Source of the DNA: Enterococcus sp. 5H
GTDB lineage: Bacteria > Bacillota > Bacilli > Lactobacillales > Enterococcaceae
NCBI RefSeq assembly: GCF_028128615.1
Contig: NZ_AMDP01000002.1
Coordinates: 186,001 to 250,000, forward strand
Direction of reading: 5' to 3'
DNA: 64,000 bases
Under the pieces are notes generated by a model. The model made no database searches, had not been told where the DNA came from, and worked only from the letters and a program-made list of their open reading frames with translations. The position numbers and the translations under genes were made by a program. Below are positions 10,095 to 18,754 of the stretch, piece by piece; the first letter of the stretch is position 1, and every line of letters starts with the position of its first letter.

Positions 10095-10997
10095 TTAATC
10101 GTAAAGGGTAGCTAGATCATGGATTCGTCGTTTCAATTCTGCACGCACATGCGGTGGTTTAAGAACTTCACAATTTTTGCCAAAACCAAGTAGTAAGTTA
10201 TAACCGAATTCATCCTCTACAAAAGGGAAATCCACAGTCAACATTGAGTTCCCAGCCATTTTTGAAAAATTTAAATCACCGAATTTATCAACTAGCTGAT
10301 CTTTTATTTTGCTGTGGATTTTTAAATGAATAGTTATAAAAGGTAAACTCACCCAGTGATCGGTACCTAAAGGTTGAGGCGTAAATTCACGAGGGATGAA
10401 TGATTCAGGAAGTATGTTTAATTCTGACATTCGAGATAATTTAAATGTACGAAACCCCTTTTTCTCTGTACAAAAAGCTTGTAAATACCAACTGATTTCT
10501 TTTAAAACTAAGCGATAAGGCTCAACAGTACGGTTAGTCAACTGACCTTGATAATCTTCATAATGAAATGTTAGTAATTGGGATTGATCTAGTGCAAGTT
10601 TGACTGTCTCCAAAAAGGGTTGCACACTTTTATTACTAGTCCAAGGTGTTAGATCAATGGTGATCTGATCTGTTTTAAATTTAATTTCCTCTAAAAAATG
10701 AGCTGGAACAAGTGTTTTTAATTTTTCATAGATTTGATTCAATTGCAGGGCGGAAACATTTTTTGATAAGCTGTTTAATGCAATTAGCAAAGAAGTAATA
10801 TCTGAACTGGTAAAGAATTGTTTGTCAATTTTATAATGATCCATAATTCGAATACCGCCATTTACACCGGGAATTGTAGTGACAGGAATACCCGCTTCAC
10901 TTAGTGAGGTAATATCTCTATAAATCGTTCGAACTGAAACTTCTAACATTTCAGCTAATTTACTGGCACTAATTTGTTTTTTATCTAATAAAATCAT
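10095..10997 (-). CDS. WYL-domain transcriptional regulator (YafY/DeoR-like HTH)
   Basis: N-terminal HTH_11-type domain ('ISASKLAEMLEVSVRTIYRDI') and a WYL ligand-sensing domain (about residues 135-210, with 'RTVEPYRLVLKEISWYLQAFC'), then a C-terminal wHTH/WCX-like region. Such proteins sense small ligands, often nucleic-acid derived, and regulate nearby genes. The first ATG is at 10997, but the frame continues upstream as I-K-T-E-R-L-L-T-I-I, matching the usual N-terminal helix of this family, with no ATG, GTG or TTG before the stop at 11043. An AGAAGGTG Shine-Dalgarno sequence lies five bases before an ATC at 11027-11025. The true start may therefore be ATC at 11027 (310 residues). Targets are unknown; the SDR gene and the ECF cassette are neighbours. 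Confidence 0.88.
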   Translation of the reverse strand: MILLDKKQISASKLAEMLEVSVRTIYRDITSLSEAGIPVTTIPGVNGGIRIMDHYKIDKQFFTSSDITSLLIALNSLSKNVSALQLNQIYEKLKTLVPAHFLEEIKFKTDQITIDLTPWTSNKSVQPFLETVKLALDQSQLLTFHYEDYQGQLTNRTVEPYRLVLKEISWYLQAFCTEKKGFRTFKLSRMSELNILPESFIPREFTPQPLGTDHWVSLPFITIHLKIHSKIKDQLVDKFGDLNFSKMAGNSMLTVDFPFVEDEFGYNLLLGFGKNCEVLKPPHVRAELKRRIHDLATLYD

Positions 10998-11074
10998 AAT
11001 TATTGTGAGTAATCGCTCAGTTTTGATAAAAGCACCTTCTTTTTATTTTTTCAATTCTATGTCTTCAATAATAG

Positions 11075-11080
11075 TATAAT
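11075..11080 (+). promoter_or_regulatory. Possible -10 of the ECF cassette leader
   Basis: TATAAT about 190 bases before the ECF T-component gene, placed so that transcription would begin just before the terminator-containing leader. No convincing -35 was found. Confidence 0.4.
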
Positions 11081-11084
11081 TGAA

Positions 11085-11217
11085 AAAAATAATTGTGGAA
11101 GCGAACATGATGTGAAATTTTGCTAATGAAAGATTTAGCTTTGAATTGCGTTGGAACCGTATTTATTGATTGAAAGAGAAGCGGCAAACTTTAATAAAAA
11201 TAATTGCCGTTTTTTTA
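11085..11217 (+). promoter_or_regulatory. 5' leader with internal terminator; possible riboswitch/attenuator
   Basis: The leader ends in an intrinsic terminator (CGGCAA 11182-11187, TTGCCG 11204-11209, then T7) 56 bases before the start of the ECF T-component gene, so transcription must be antiterminated or restart. Upstream, GCGAA pairs with TTTGC (one G-U) around ATGATGTGAAAT. That has a weak resemblance to the conserved L4 of cobalamin riboswitches (GGTGxxAAxTCC). The B12 box consensus is not seen. The class is not established; this is a candidate only. Confidence 0.4.
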
Positions 11218-11272
11218 TTGTATAAATTGCTGGAAATCCGTATTATAGAAACTAGAGAAAGGAATGTGACGG

Positions 11273-12160
11273 ATGAATCCTCATTTTTTTAAACGTAGCC
11301 ATCCCTTTGTTTCTTGTTGTTATTTTCTATTACTATTGTTAATTATTATCAGCACAACCAATCCTGTGATTATTACTAGCTGTTTCCTAGCTACTTTAAG
11401 CCTTAGATTAGTACAACTAGTTGGAGCAAAGAAAACTCCGATTGTATTTCCATTACTTTTAGTTATTGTGATTACTATTACTAATCCGCTATTTGTACAT
11501 CGTGGAGGAACCATTCTTTTTTTCCTTTTTAATAAGCCGATCACATTGGAAGCATTTATTTATGGTTTTTTTATCGGGTTAATGATGGCTACAGTTATTT
11601 ATTCATTTCAAAATTTTCAAAAAAGTGTTGATTCGGAGCGTTTATTTTATTTATTCGGTTCAAAATTGCCCAAACTTACTATGATTTTAACGTTGATTTT
11701 TCGTTTTATTCCATTATTCCAACAGTATTTTCAGGAACTAAATCAGGTTCAAAAGTCAGTTCAACTAGCTGAAAAGAGAACATTCAGAGATAAAGCGGCT
11801 TACGGTTTTGATTTATTCGGACATTTTTTTTCTTGGGCAATAGAAAACTCGTTGGATACTGCGGATTCAATGCTTGCCAGAGGCTATGGTGTTTCAAAAC
11901 GGACAAGTCGATTATTTTATCAGTGGAATAGTAGTGATAGTATATATTTATTTGGAATTTTCAGTTTTAGTATAATTTTTATCTACTATTTAGTGGTGGG
12001 AAAGTTTGAGTTTAGCTATTATCCTTATTTAGAAGCAATCGAACCGTTCATCCAATTGCAGTGGGTAAACTATTTGCTAATTGTTATTTTTGCTTTTATT
12101 CCAACGATTAATCGATTAAAGGAGGCGATCATTTGGGCTATCTTGAAATCAAAAATATAA
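11273..12160 (+). CDS. ECF transporter transmembrane T component (EcfT/CbiQ family)
   Basis: A 295-residue membrane protein with hydrophobic segments near residues 12-40, 50-75, 90-110, 215-240 and 265-285. The coupling-helix signature is 'TADSMLARGYGVSKR', matching the Ala-Arg-Gly motif by which EcfT engages the ATPases. Energises uptake of a vitamin or metal together with the ATPase and S component encoded next. An AAAGGA Shine-Dalgarno sequence lies nine bases before the ATG. The following gene starts inside its 3' end, showing translational coupling. Confidence 0.88.
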   Translation: MNPHFFKRSHPFVSCCYFLLLLLIIISTTNPVIITSCFLATLSLRLVQLVGAKKTPIVFPLLLVIVITITNPLFVHRGGTILFFLFNKPITLEAFIYGFFIGLMMATVIYSFQNFQKSVDSERLFYLFGSKLPKLTMILTLIFRFIPLFQQYFQELNQVQKSVQLAEKRTFRDKAAYGFDLFGHFFSWAIENSLDTADSMLARGYGVSKRTSRLFYQWNSSDSIYLFGIFSFSIIFIYYLVVGKFEFSYYPYLEAIEPFIQLQWVNYLLIVIFAFIPTINRLKEAIIWAILKSKI

Positions 12161-13815
12161 CCTTTCAATACCCGGGAGCTACTCAGCCGGCTTTAAATGA
12201 TTGTTCTTTATCAATTCGTCAAGGTGAGTTTGTCTTACTATGCGGTGCTTCTGGAAGTGGAAAATCAACTATGCTAAAACTCTTAAAGCTTCAGTTAACA
12301 CCTGCTGGTAAACAATCAGGCGATATTTATTTAAACAATGAAAAGCTCACTCAGCTTTCAAAGTCAATTTCCGCAAATAAAATCGGCTTTGTTAGTCAAA
12401 ATCCAGACAGTCAAATTGTCACAGAAAATACTTGGCAAGAATTAGCTTTTGGACTAGAAAATCTTGGTCTAGATCCTTATGAGATTAAAAGTCGAATTGC
12501 TGAGATGGTTAATTTTCTTGGCATTCAAGATCTACTAGGAAAACCCACAAAGATACTTTCAGGCGGACAAAAGCAGCTGTTGAATTTAGCCTCTGTTTTA
12601 GTTATGCGGCCAGATATTTTATTATTAGATGAGCCAACTACCGAATTAGATCCAATTGCCGCGCAAAGTTTTATCGAAGTATTGATTCGCTTAAATCGTG
12701 AAATGGGAACAACTATCCTGATGTCAGAGCATAGCTTAGAAACAATTTTTCCTTCAGTAGATAAAGTTGTTCTTTTAGCGAATGGCCATATCGTTTTGAA
12801 TGAAAAACCAGTAAATATCTCGGATAGAATTAAACAAAATCAATATGATTTGTCACGTTTTCTTGTTAGTTTGCCTAGTTCAGTTCAACTTTATCATGCG
12901 AGCCAGGTAAATGAAGATAAATGCCCATTAACAGTAATAGAAGGGAAACGTTTTTTAGAACAACAGTTTCGTAAGTGTGCACCGTTACCCAAAGAAATAA
13001 AACCAACTGTCAAAGATTTAAGTAAAAATAACTATAGTATCGAGCTGAATAATTGCTGGTTTCGTTACGAAAAAAATGGAAAAGATATTTTAGCTGGCGT
13101 AACAGCAACATTTAAACAAGGAGAAATTTTTTCTTTAGTTGGTGGAAATGGCAGCGGCAAAACTACATTGCTTAAAGCGATAGCAGGAATTTACAATTGT
13201 TATCATGGAAAAATAACGATACTAAATCACTCCCTAAAAAAAATGCGAAAGACAATTGCCTATCTGCCGCAAGAACCGCAAATGCTTTTTATTAAGGATA
13301 CAATCCAAGAAGATTATCAGACTTGTTTACAAAACCAACACATCAGTGAATTCCAACAACAAGAACGTATCGAAGAAATAACAGCACTTTTAGGCATTCA
13401 AGATAGTCTATTAAAGCATCCTTTAGACCTTAGTGGCGGTGAATGTCAGCGAGCTGCGTTAGGAAAGCTATTGTTGACTGATCCTGAAATTCTACTGCTA
13501 GATGAACCTACCAAAGGCATTGACAATTATGGGAAAAAACAAATAATTCAATTACTAAAAAAGTTATCCATACAAGGGAAAACGATTATTTGTGTTACCC
13601 ATGATTTAGATTTTGCGGCTGAATCATCAGATCGCTGCGGGTTATTCTTTGAAAATCAAATACTAACAGTAGCCGATCCATCCAATTTTTTTAGCAGACA
13701 TGCATTTTATACTACTGCAGCAAGTCGTATTGCTCGAGAATATTTTCCTAATTTAGTGACGATCGATCAAGTAAGTGAGGCCTATCAGAGATGGGAGGAT
13801 GAGACAGTTGACTAA
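12133..13815 (+). CDS. ECF transporter ATP-binding protein with two fused ABC domains
   Basis: Two ABC ATPase domains in one 560-residue chain, replacing the separate EcfA1 and EcfA2. Domain 1 has Walker A GASGSGKST (38-46), signature LSGGQKQ and Walker B LLLLDEP; domain 2 (from about residue 300) has GGNGSGKTT, LSGGECQ and LLLLDEPTKG. The start is TTG at 12133, preceded by AAAGGAGG at 12118-12125, and overlaps the T-component gene by 28 bases. A dedicated fused ATPase indicates a solitary (group I-like) ECF system rather than one sharing the housekeeping module. Confidence 0.9.
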   Translation: MGYLEIKNITFQYPGATQPALNDCSLSIRQGEFVLLCGASGSGKSTMLKLLKLQLTPAGKQSGDIYLNNEKLTQLSKSISANKIGFVSQNPDSQIVTENTWQELAFGLENLGLDPYEIKSRIAEMVNFLGIQDLLGKPTKILSGGQKQLLNLASVLVMRPDILLLDEPTTELDPIAAQSFIEVLIRLNREMGTTILMSEHSLETIFPSVDKVVLLANGHIVLNEKPVNISDRIKQNQYDLSRFLVSLPSSVQLYHASQVNEDKCPLTVIEGKRFLEQQFRKCAPLPKEIKPTVKDLSKNNYSIELNNCWFRYEKNGKDILAGVTATFKQGEIFSLVGGNGSGKTTLLKAIAGIYNCYHGKITILNHSLKKMRKTIAYLPQEPQMLFIKDTIQEDYQTCLQNQHISEFQQQERIEEITALLGIQDSLLKHPLDLSGGECQRAALGKLLLTDPEILLLDEPTKGIDNYGKKQIIQLLKKLSIQGKTIICVTHDLDFAAESSDRCGLFFENQILTVADPSNFFSRHAFYTTAASRIAREYFPNLVTIDQVSEAYQRWEDETVD

Positions 13816-14506
13816 ATATTTTTCGAAACAGTCTATTTTTAGATTGGTAATCATGATGGTCATCTGTCTATTGCTCTGGATTTTTATACAGACAAATCAA
13901 TATCAAATTGTTTCAATGGCCATAGCGGTGATTGCTTGTTTTCCAATCTATTATAAATATGAAAAAAAAGAATTGAATACGAAAGAATTAGTTTTAATAG
14001 CTGTTTTAACAACTACCGCAGTTTTAGGACGTGTGTTGTTTTATATGATTCCGGCGATTACTCCGATGACTGCTATCATTATTATAGTTGGGATTTGCAT
14101 GGGATCTGAAATCGGCTTTTTAGTTGGGTCGTTGTCGGCGATTACCTCAAATATGTTGTTCGGTCAAGGTCCGTGGACACCATTTCAAATGTTATCTTGG
14201 GGAATAATTGGTTTTATAGCTGGAGTACCGTTGATTCAGAAAATACTAAAAAAAAATTATTGGTTTTTAATAATATATGGAATTTTTGCAGGAATCTTTT
14301 TCTCTTTTTTTATGGATATATGGACGGTCTTTTCACTTGATCGTCAATTTTCATGGGTGAGATATTTAGCATTACTTGGAACCGCATTACCGTATACCAT
14401 TTCTTATTGTTTTGCTAATGCTTTTTTCTCATGTTTATTATTCAGAACGATTCAGAAAAAACTTCAGCGAATTTTGATAAAATATGATATAAACAAAGGT
14501 GGATAA
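13808..14506 (+). CDS. ECF transporter substrate-binding S component
   Basis: Hydrophobic protein of about 232 residues with five to six membrane segments. The central stretch 'AITSNMLFGQGPWTPFQM' (a gly-rich FGQGPWTP motif) is typical of ECF S components in the family that includes predicted corrinoid transporters. TTG 13808 is preferred because GGGAGG (13793-13798) lies nine bases before it; the in-frame ATG at 13799 abuts that Shine-Dalgarno sequence. The gene overlaps the end of the ATPase gene. Substrate is not proven; the DUF4430 lipoprotein next door suggests cobalamin or a related corrinoid. Confidence 0.8.
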   Translation: MTKYFSKQSIFRLVIMMVICLLLWIFIQTNQYQIVSMAIAVIACFPIYYKYEKKELNTKELVLIAVLTTTAVLGRVLFYMIPAITPMTAIIIIVGICMGSEIGFLVGSLSAITSNMLFGQGPWTPFQMLSWGIIGFIAGVPLIQKILKKNYWFLIIYGIFAGIFFSFFMDIWTVFSLDRQFSWVRYLALLGTALPYTISYCFANAFFSCLLFRTIQKKLQRILIKYDINKGG

Positions 14507-14508
14507 AA

Positions 14509-14886
14509 ATGAAAAAATTAATAAATGCAACAATGGTTTTAGTGCTTATTTTTTTCTTAGCAGCATGTGGTAAAACTGGAGATAGTCAGAAAACCAACGA
14601 GCAGACTAATCAAAACGTGACAATTATTCTAAAAGAAGATGGGAAACAATTTGATAAAAAAGAAATCAAATTTCAACCAAAGGAATCCCTTCAAACGATT
14701 ATGGATGCTAATTTTAAGTTAGATATGGATAAAGATTTTATTAGTGGAATAGATGGTCATAAGCAAGATGCAGCAACGAGTAAGTATTGGTTATATGATG
14801 TAAATGGTAAGCAACCAGATGTAGGAGCGGTAGAATATTTTCCTAAAGATGGTGATGTCGTTACATGGACCTTGGATAAAATATAA
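14509..14886 (+). CDS. DUF4430 lipoprotein (transcobalamin-like C-terminal domain)
   Basis: A 125-residue protein with a signal peptide and lipobox LAAC near residues 17-20, so it should be lipid-anchored outside the membrane. The mature part has 'LQTIMDANF', 'SKYWLYDVNGKQPDVG' and 'DGDVVTWTL', features of DUF4430, the domain shared with the C-terminal part of transcobalamin and intrinsic factor. Two bases separate it from the S-component gene. In this context it probably captures or presents the ECF substrate, possibly a corrinoid; this is inferred from domain and neighbourhood. Confidence 0.82.
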   Translation: MKKLINATMVLVLIFFLAACGKTGDSQKTNEQTNQNVTIILKEDGKQFDKKEIKFQPKESLQTIMDANFKLDMDKDFISGIDGHKQDAATSKYWLYDVNGKQPDVGAVEYFPKDGDVVTWTLDKI

Positions 14887-14955
14887 ACAAGAGTATTTCT
14901 GATCCCGCAATATTAGGGAAATTTAGATCTAAAATTAATTATACCTAATATTGAT

Positions 14956-14987
14956 AAACCCTGACACTAAGTTGTCAGGGTTTATTT
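14956..14987 (+). terminator. Terminator of the ECF cassette
   Basis: AAACCCTGACA (14956-14966) pairs with TGTCAGGGTTT (14973-14983). A second inverted repeat, CAATATTAGG (14908-14917) with CCTAATATTG (14944-14953), lies just upstream; its role is unknown. Confidence 0.75.
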
Positions 14988-15026
14988 GCTAGAATGAACT
15001 ATATCAATCAAAGGAGTGGTTATTAG

Positions 15027-15446
15027 ATGAAAATTGAACAAGCTTTTAAAAAAATTATGCAGGAACAAACAGAAATTGCGTTAGCAACAAGTGTTGCAGA
15101 GCAGCCGAATGTGAGGATTGTCAATTTTTTCTATGACGAATCTAAAAAATGCGTATTTTTCTCCACATTTAAAGGAAATCAAAAGGTTAAGGAATTTGAA
15201 CAAAACCCCAAAATTTCATTTACAACAATCCCGAAAACAACAACAGAACATATCAGAGTTCATCATGGCACAGTTAAAAAAAGTAGTTTAACGATTTATG
15301 ACGTAGCCGAACAATGGATTCAAAAAATTCCGGAATACGAAGAAAATATTCGGAATGTTGGTGCAATGCTAGTATTATACGAGCTTCATTTTAAAGAAGC
15401 TACGGTCATCTTAGATATGGAAAATATGGAGACTGTTTCTCTGTAA
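15027..15446 (+). CDS. Pyridoxamine 5'-phosphate oxidase-like (flavin-binding split-barrel) protein
   Basis: A 139-residue single-domain protein. 'IALATSVAEQPNVRIVNFFYD' and 'VFFSTFKGNQKVKEFEQNPKI' match the N-terminal beta strands and FMN-binding pattern of PNPOx-like proteins. This family includes general-stress and heme- or F420-related proteins, so the reaction cannot be named. AAGGAG precedes the ATG. It stands alone between a terminator and a weaker terminator-like repeat. Confidence 0.8.
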   Translation: MKIEQAFKKIMQEQTEIALATSVAEQPNVRIVNFFYDESKKCVFFSTFKGNQKVKEFEQNPKISFTTIPKTTTEHIRVHHGTVKKSSLTIYDVAEQWIQKIPEYEENIRNVGAMLVLYELHFKEATVILDMENMETVSL

Positions 15447-15480
15447 AGGATAAGATTGAAAAATATGAAGTGGAATAAAG

Positions 15481-15522
15481 AAAAGAGCAAAACATACTGA
15501 AAAATTGTGTCTTGTTCTTTTT
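15481..15522 (+). terminator. Probable terminator after the PNPOx-like gene
   Basis: An imperfect A-rich/T-rich inverted repeat (15481-15494 with about 15508-15522) ends in a T run. The stem is weak. Confidence 0.4.
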
Positions 15523-15707
15523 CTGTTTATATATAAGAAAATATGACAATTGGAGCGGCTGTGCCAATGAGTGATACATCATGATCTAAAACTTAATAAA
15601 TTTATTAAATCATTCATCTTTACTAAACTTAACTGGCGTTTTATGAAGTTGCTTAGTTAAATGTAGGGTATAATAATTTTAACGATTACTGGAAAGGAGT
15701 AAAAAGT

Positions 15708-16442
15708 ATGAAAGAATATGTTTACGCAATCAGTGATATCCATGGAGAATTTGAATTATTTGAAGATCTGATTCAATATTATGATAAAGACCTACATCAA
15801 TTGGTTTTGATAGGAGATTTAAATGATCGGGGACCTAAAACAAAAGAATGCTTCTTTTTAGGTATGGAACTAGTCGAAAAATATGATGCAATCTATCTAA
15901 GAGGCAATCATGAAGAATACTTTTTACAGTTTTTAAATAATCCAGAAGACTGGTTTCCAAGTTATATTCGAAATGGCGGCAAAGAAACAATGGAGAGCTT
16001 GCTTCATAAAGGTGCAACAGAAGAATACTCCCCGACAGAAATTGCGATGATGATCCGCAGTCGTTATAAAGAATTGATTGACTTTTTAACCGTACGTCCA
16101 CTCTTTTTTGAATGGAATGATTACATATTTGTTCATGCCGGGGTAGATTTGACTAAAAAGGACTGGCATGAAACCAGCCCGCACGATTTCATTTGGATTC
16201 GAGAAGCTTTTCATAAAGGGAAAAATAATACTGGGAAAACGATTGTTTTTGGTCATACAATCACACCAATGTTGCACGGGGACATGGAGACAACAGATTT
16301 ATGGTTATCAGATAATAAAATTGGGATTGATGGTGGTGCAGTATTCGGAGGTTCTGTTCACGGTGTAATTTTTAATAAAAATGGGATTTTACAAGATATT
16401 GAGTATCAAAATTTAACTGGACCTTGGCAGCCTGATTTTTAA
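15708..16442 (+). CDS. Metallophosphoesterase, PPP-type Ser/Thr phosphatase-like
   Basis: A 244-residue calcineurin-like phosphoesterase. The five metal-site motifs appear in order: DIHGEF, GDLNDRG, RGNHEE, 'VHAGVD' and 'FGHT'. This arrangement is shared by bacterial PPP protein phosphatases and symmetrical diadenosine tetraphosphatases; sequence alone does not separate them. AAAGGAG precedes the ATG and TATAAT at 15669-15674 may be the -10. Monocistronic. Confidence 0.88.
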   Translation: MKEYVYAISDIHGEFELFEDLIQYYDKDLHQLVLIGDLNDRGPKTKECFFLGMELVEKYDAIYLRGNHEEYFLQFLNNPEDWFPSYIRNGGKETMESLLHKGATEEYSPTEIAMMIRSRYKELIDFLTVRPLFFEWNDYIFVHAGVDLTKKDWHETSPHDFIWIREAFHKGKNNTGKTIVFGHTITPMLHGDMETTDLWLSDNKIGIDGGAVFGGSVHGVIFNKNGILQDIEYQNLTGPWQPDF

Positions 16443-16559
16443 AAAAAGGAACATTTTAAAATCATCAAACCTTTCTTAAGCTTCTGACTCATCCTATATT
16501 TCAAGTAGAATTTATGCTAAAATAAAAGAGTATGTTTTATGAAGAGAGGTATGAAAAAA

Positions 16560-18752
16560 ATGGCGGAAGCTTACAATCAAGACGTAGTTGAATTATTATT
16601 AAAAGAATTATCCGGTTATCGTTCGAAACAAATTACAACTGTACTGACTTTATTGAATGAAGGGAATACAGTACCATTTATTGCACGTTATCGTAAAGAA
16701 ATGACGGGTAGTTTAGATGAAGTACAGATTCGTGAGATTGAAGAGCGCTATACGTACTTAGGGAATTTGGAAAAACGAAAAGAAGAAGTCTTGCGTTTAA
16801 TTGAGGAGCAAGGAAAATTAACTGAAGAACTAGCTAAATCAATCCAAAAAGCAACTAAAATGCAGCAAGTAGAAGACCTATATCGTCCATATAAACAAAA
16901 ACGTCGAACAAAAGCGACGATAGCAAAGGAAAAAGGCTTAGAACCTTTAGCAGATTGGTTACTAAGTTTTCCGAAAAATGCTGATGTAGTGAAAGAAGCA
17001 GAGTCGTATGTAAATAGTGAAAAAGAAGTAGAATCCGCTGAAACAGCGTTACAAGGAGCACACGAAATTATCGCTGAACGAGTAAGTGATGAACCCAAAT
17101 TCCGTTCTTGGATTCGTGATTTCACCTTTAAAAACGGCCAATATATTAGTACCGTTAAAGACGAAGAAAAAGATGAAAAAGCTGTTTATGAAATGTACTA
17201 TGATTTTTCAGAACCTGTTAGTAAAATGGTTTCCCATCGTGTGTTAGCAACGAATCGTGGAGAAAAAGAAGAGATTCTAAAAGTTGCTATTTTAGTTGAT
17301 GAAGAAAAAATCAAAGCTTATTTAGAACGTCAAATTGTTGGTGATAATCAACAAGCTTTAACCGTATCATACGTTGAAGCTGCTTATCTTGATAGTTATA
17401 AACGATTCATCGGACCAGCAATTGAACGTGAAATCCGTAATGAATTAACTGAAAAAGCTGATGAACAAGCGATCAATATTTTTGGTGAAAACTTACGTAA
17501 TTTATTATTACAGCCGCCTTTGAAAGGCAAAGTAGTTTTAGGGTTTGACCCGGCTTATCGTACGGGGTGTAAAATGGCTATCGTAGATGCAACTGGTAAA
17601 GTTTTAGCTATTCAAGTAATCTATCCTCACAAACCAGCATCAGCAGATAAACGTGCAGCAGCTGGATCTGTCTTCACTAAATTAATCGAGGATTACCAAG
17701 TTGAAATGGTCGCTATAGGGAATGGAACAGCTAGTCGTGAGTCTGAATTATTCGTGGCTGAACAACTCAAACAGATTAAGCGTGAAGTATTCTATGTAAT
17801 TGTTAATGAAGCTGGCGCATCCGTTTATTCTGCAAGCGAAGTTGCCAGAACAGAATTTCCTGATCTACAAGTTGAAGAACGCAGTGCGATAAGTATTGCT
17901 CGTCGTTTACAAGATCCGTTAGCAGAATTAGTTAAAATTGATCCCAAAGCTGTTGGTGTTGGTCAGTATCAGCACGATGTTTCTCAAAAACGTTTAGCTG
18001 AACAATTGGATTTTGTGGTTGAAACTGCAGTTAACCAAGTTGGGGTAAACGTAAATACAGCAAGCCCGCAACTCTTACAGCATATTTCAGGATTGAACAA
18101 AACAACTGCTCAAAATCTAGTTACTTATCGCGATGAAAATGGCGCTTTTACTGCACGGAATCAAGTGAAAAAAGTACCTCGTTTAGGTCCTAAAGCTTTT
18201 GAACAAGCAATTGGGTTCTTACGTATCCCAAATGGTAAAAATATTTTAGATAATACGGGTATTCATCCGGAAAGTTATGATGCTGCAAAAGCTATTTTAG
18301 AAAAAGCGAATGTAAAATTAGCAGAGTTAGGTAGTCTAGAATCAGCACAAAAAATCAAAACATTGTCATTGACTGAATTAGAAACAGAATTGGCCGTTGG
18401 AACTGAAACGTTGAAAGATATCATCTCTGCTCTAATTCAGCCAGGTCGCGATATGCGTGACGAAATGCCTGCGCCGCTTTTAAGAAAAGACGTTTTGTCG
18501 ATGGAAGACTTAAAATCTGGCATGGAGCTTCAAGGAACGGTACGTAATGTTATTGATTTTGGTGCATTTGTAGACATTGGTGTGAAACAAGATGGTTTGG
18601 TGCATATCTCAAAACTAAGTACAAAATTTGTGAAGCATCCAACGGATATTGTTGCAGTAGGCGATGTAGTGACTGTTTGGGTAGAAGAAGTAGACTTGAA
18701 GAAAGGACGCATTAGTTTAACAATGCTGCCACAAGCTGAAAGGAAAGATTAA
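16560..18752 (+). CDS. tex: Tex family RNA-binding transcription accessory protein
   Basis: A 730-residue multidomain protein: N-terminal helical Tex domain, a YqgF-like RNase H fold (about residues 330-430, around 'VLGFDPAYRTGCKMAIVDA'), helix-hairpin-helix domains with 'LLQHISGLNKTTAQNLVTYR', and a C-terminal S1 RNA-binding domain (about 645-720, 'GMELQGTVRNVIDFGAFVD'). Bacterial homologue of Spt6, implicated in transcription and nucleic-acid transactions. ATG 16560 was chosen because AGAGAGG (16543-16549) lies ten bases upstream; earlier in-frame ATGs are too close to it. The sprT gene follows after two bases. Confidence 0.94.
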   Translation: MAEAYNQDVVELLLKELSGYRSKQITTVLTLLNEGNTVPFIARYRKEMTGSLDEVQIREIEERYTYLGNLEKRKEEVLRLIEEQGKLTEELAKSIQKATKMQQVEDLYRPYKQKRRTKATIAKEKGLEPLADWLLSFPKNADVVKEAESYVNSEKEVESAETALQGAHEIIAERVSDEPKFRSWIRDFTFKNGQYISTVKDEEKDEKAVYEMYYDFSEPVSKMVSHRVLATNRGEKEEILKVAILVDEEKIKAYLERQIVGDNQQALTVSYVEAAYLDSYKRFIGPAIEREIRNELTEKADEQAINIFGENLRNLLLQPPLKGKVVLGFDPAYRTGCKMAIVDATGKVLAIQVIYPHKPASADKRAAAGSVFTKLIEDYQVEMVAIGNGTASRESELFVAEQLKQIKREVFYVIVNEAGASVYSASEVARTEFPDLQVEERSAISIARRLQDPLAELVKIDPKAVGVGQYQHDVSQKRLAEQLDFVVETAVNQVGVNVNTASPQLLQHISGLNKTTAQNLVTYRDENGAFTARNQVKKVPRLGPKAFEQAIGFLRIPNGKNILDNTGIHPESYDAAKAILEKANVKLAELGSLESAQKIKTLSLTELETELAVGTETLKDIISALIQPGRDMRDEMPAPLLRKDVLSMEDLKSGMELQGTVRNVIDFGAFVDIGVKQDGLVHISKLSTKFVKHPTDIVAVGDVVTVWVEEVDLKKGRISLTMLPQAERKD

Positions 18753-18754
18753 TT

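Noticed and set aside
11085-11217. Standard cobalamin riboswitch call
   Set aside because: The conserved B12 box and CCGCCACTG core are not present, so only a candidate leader is reported.
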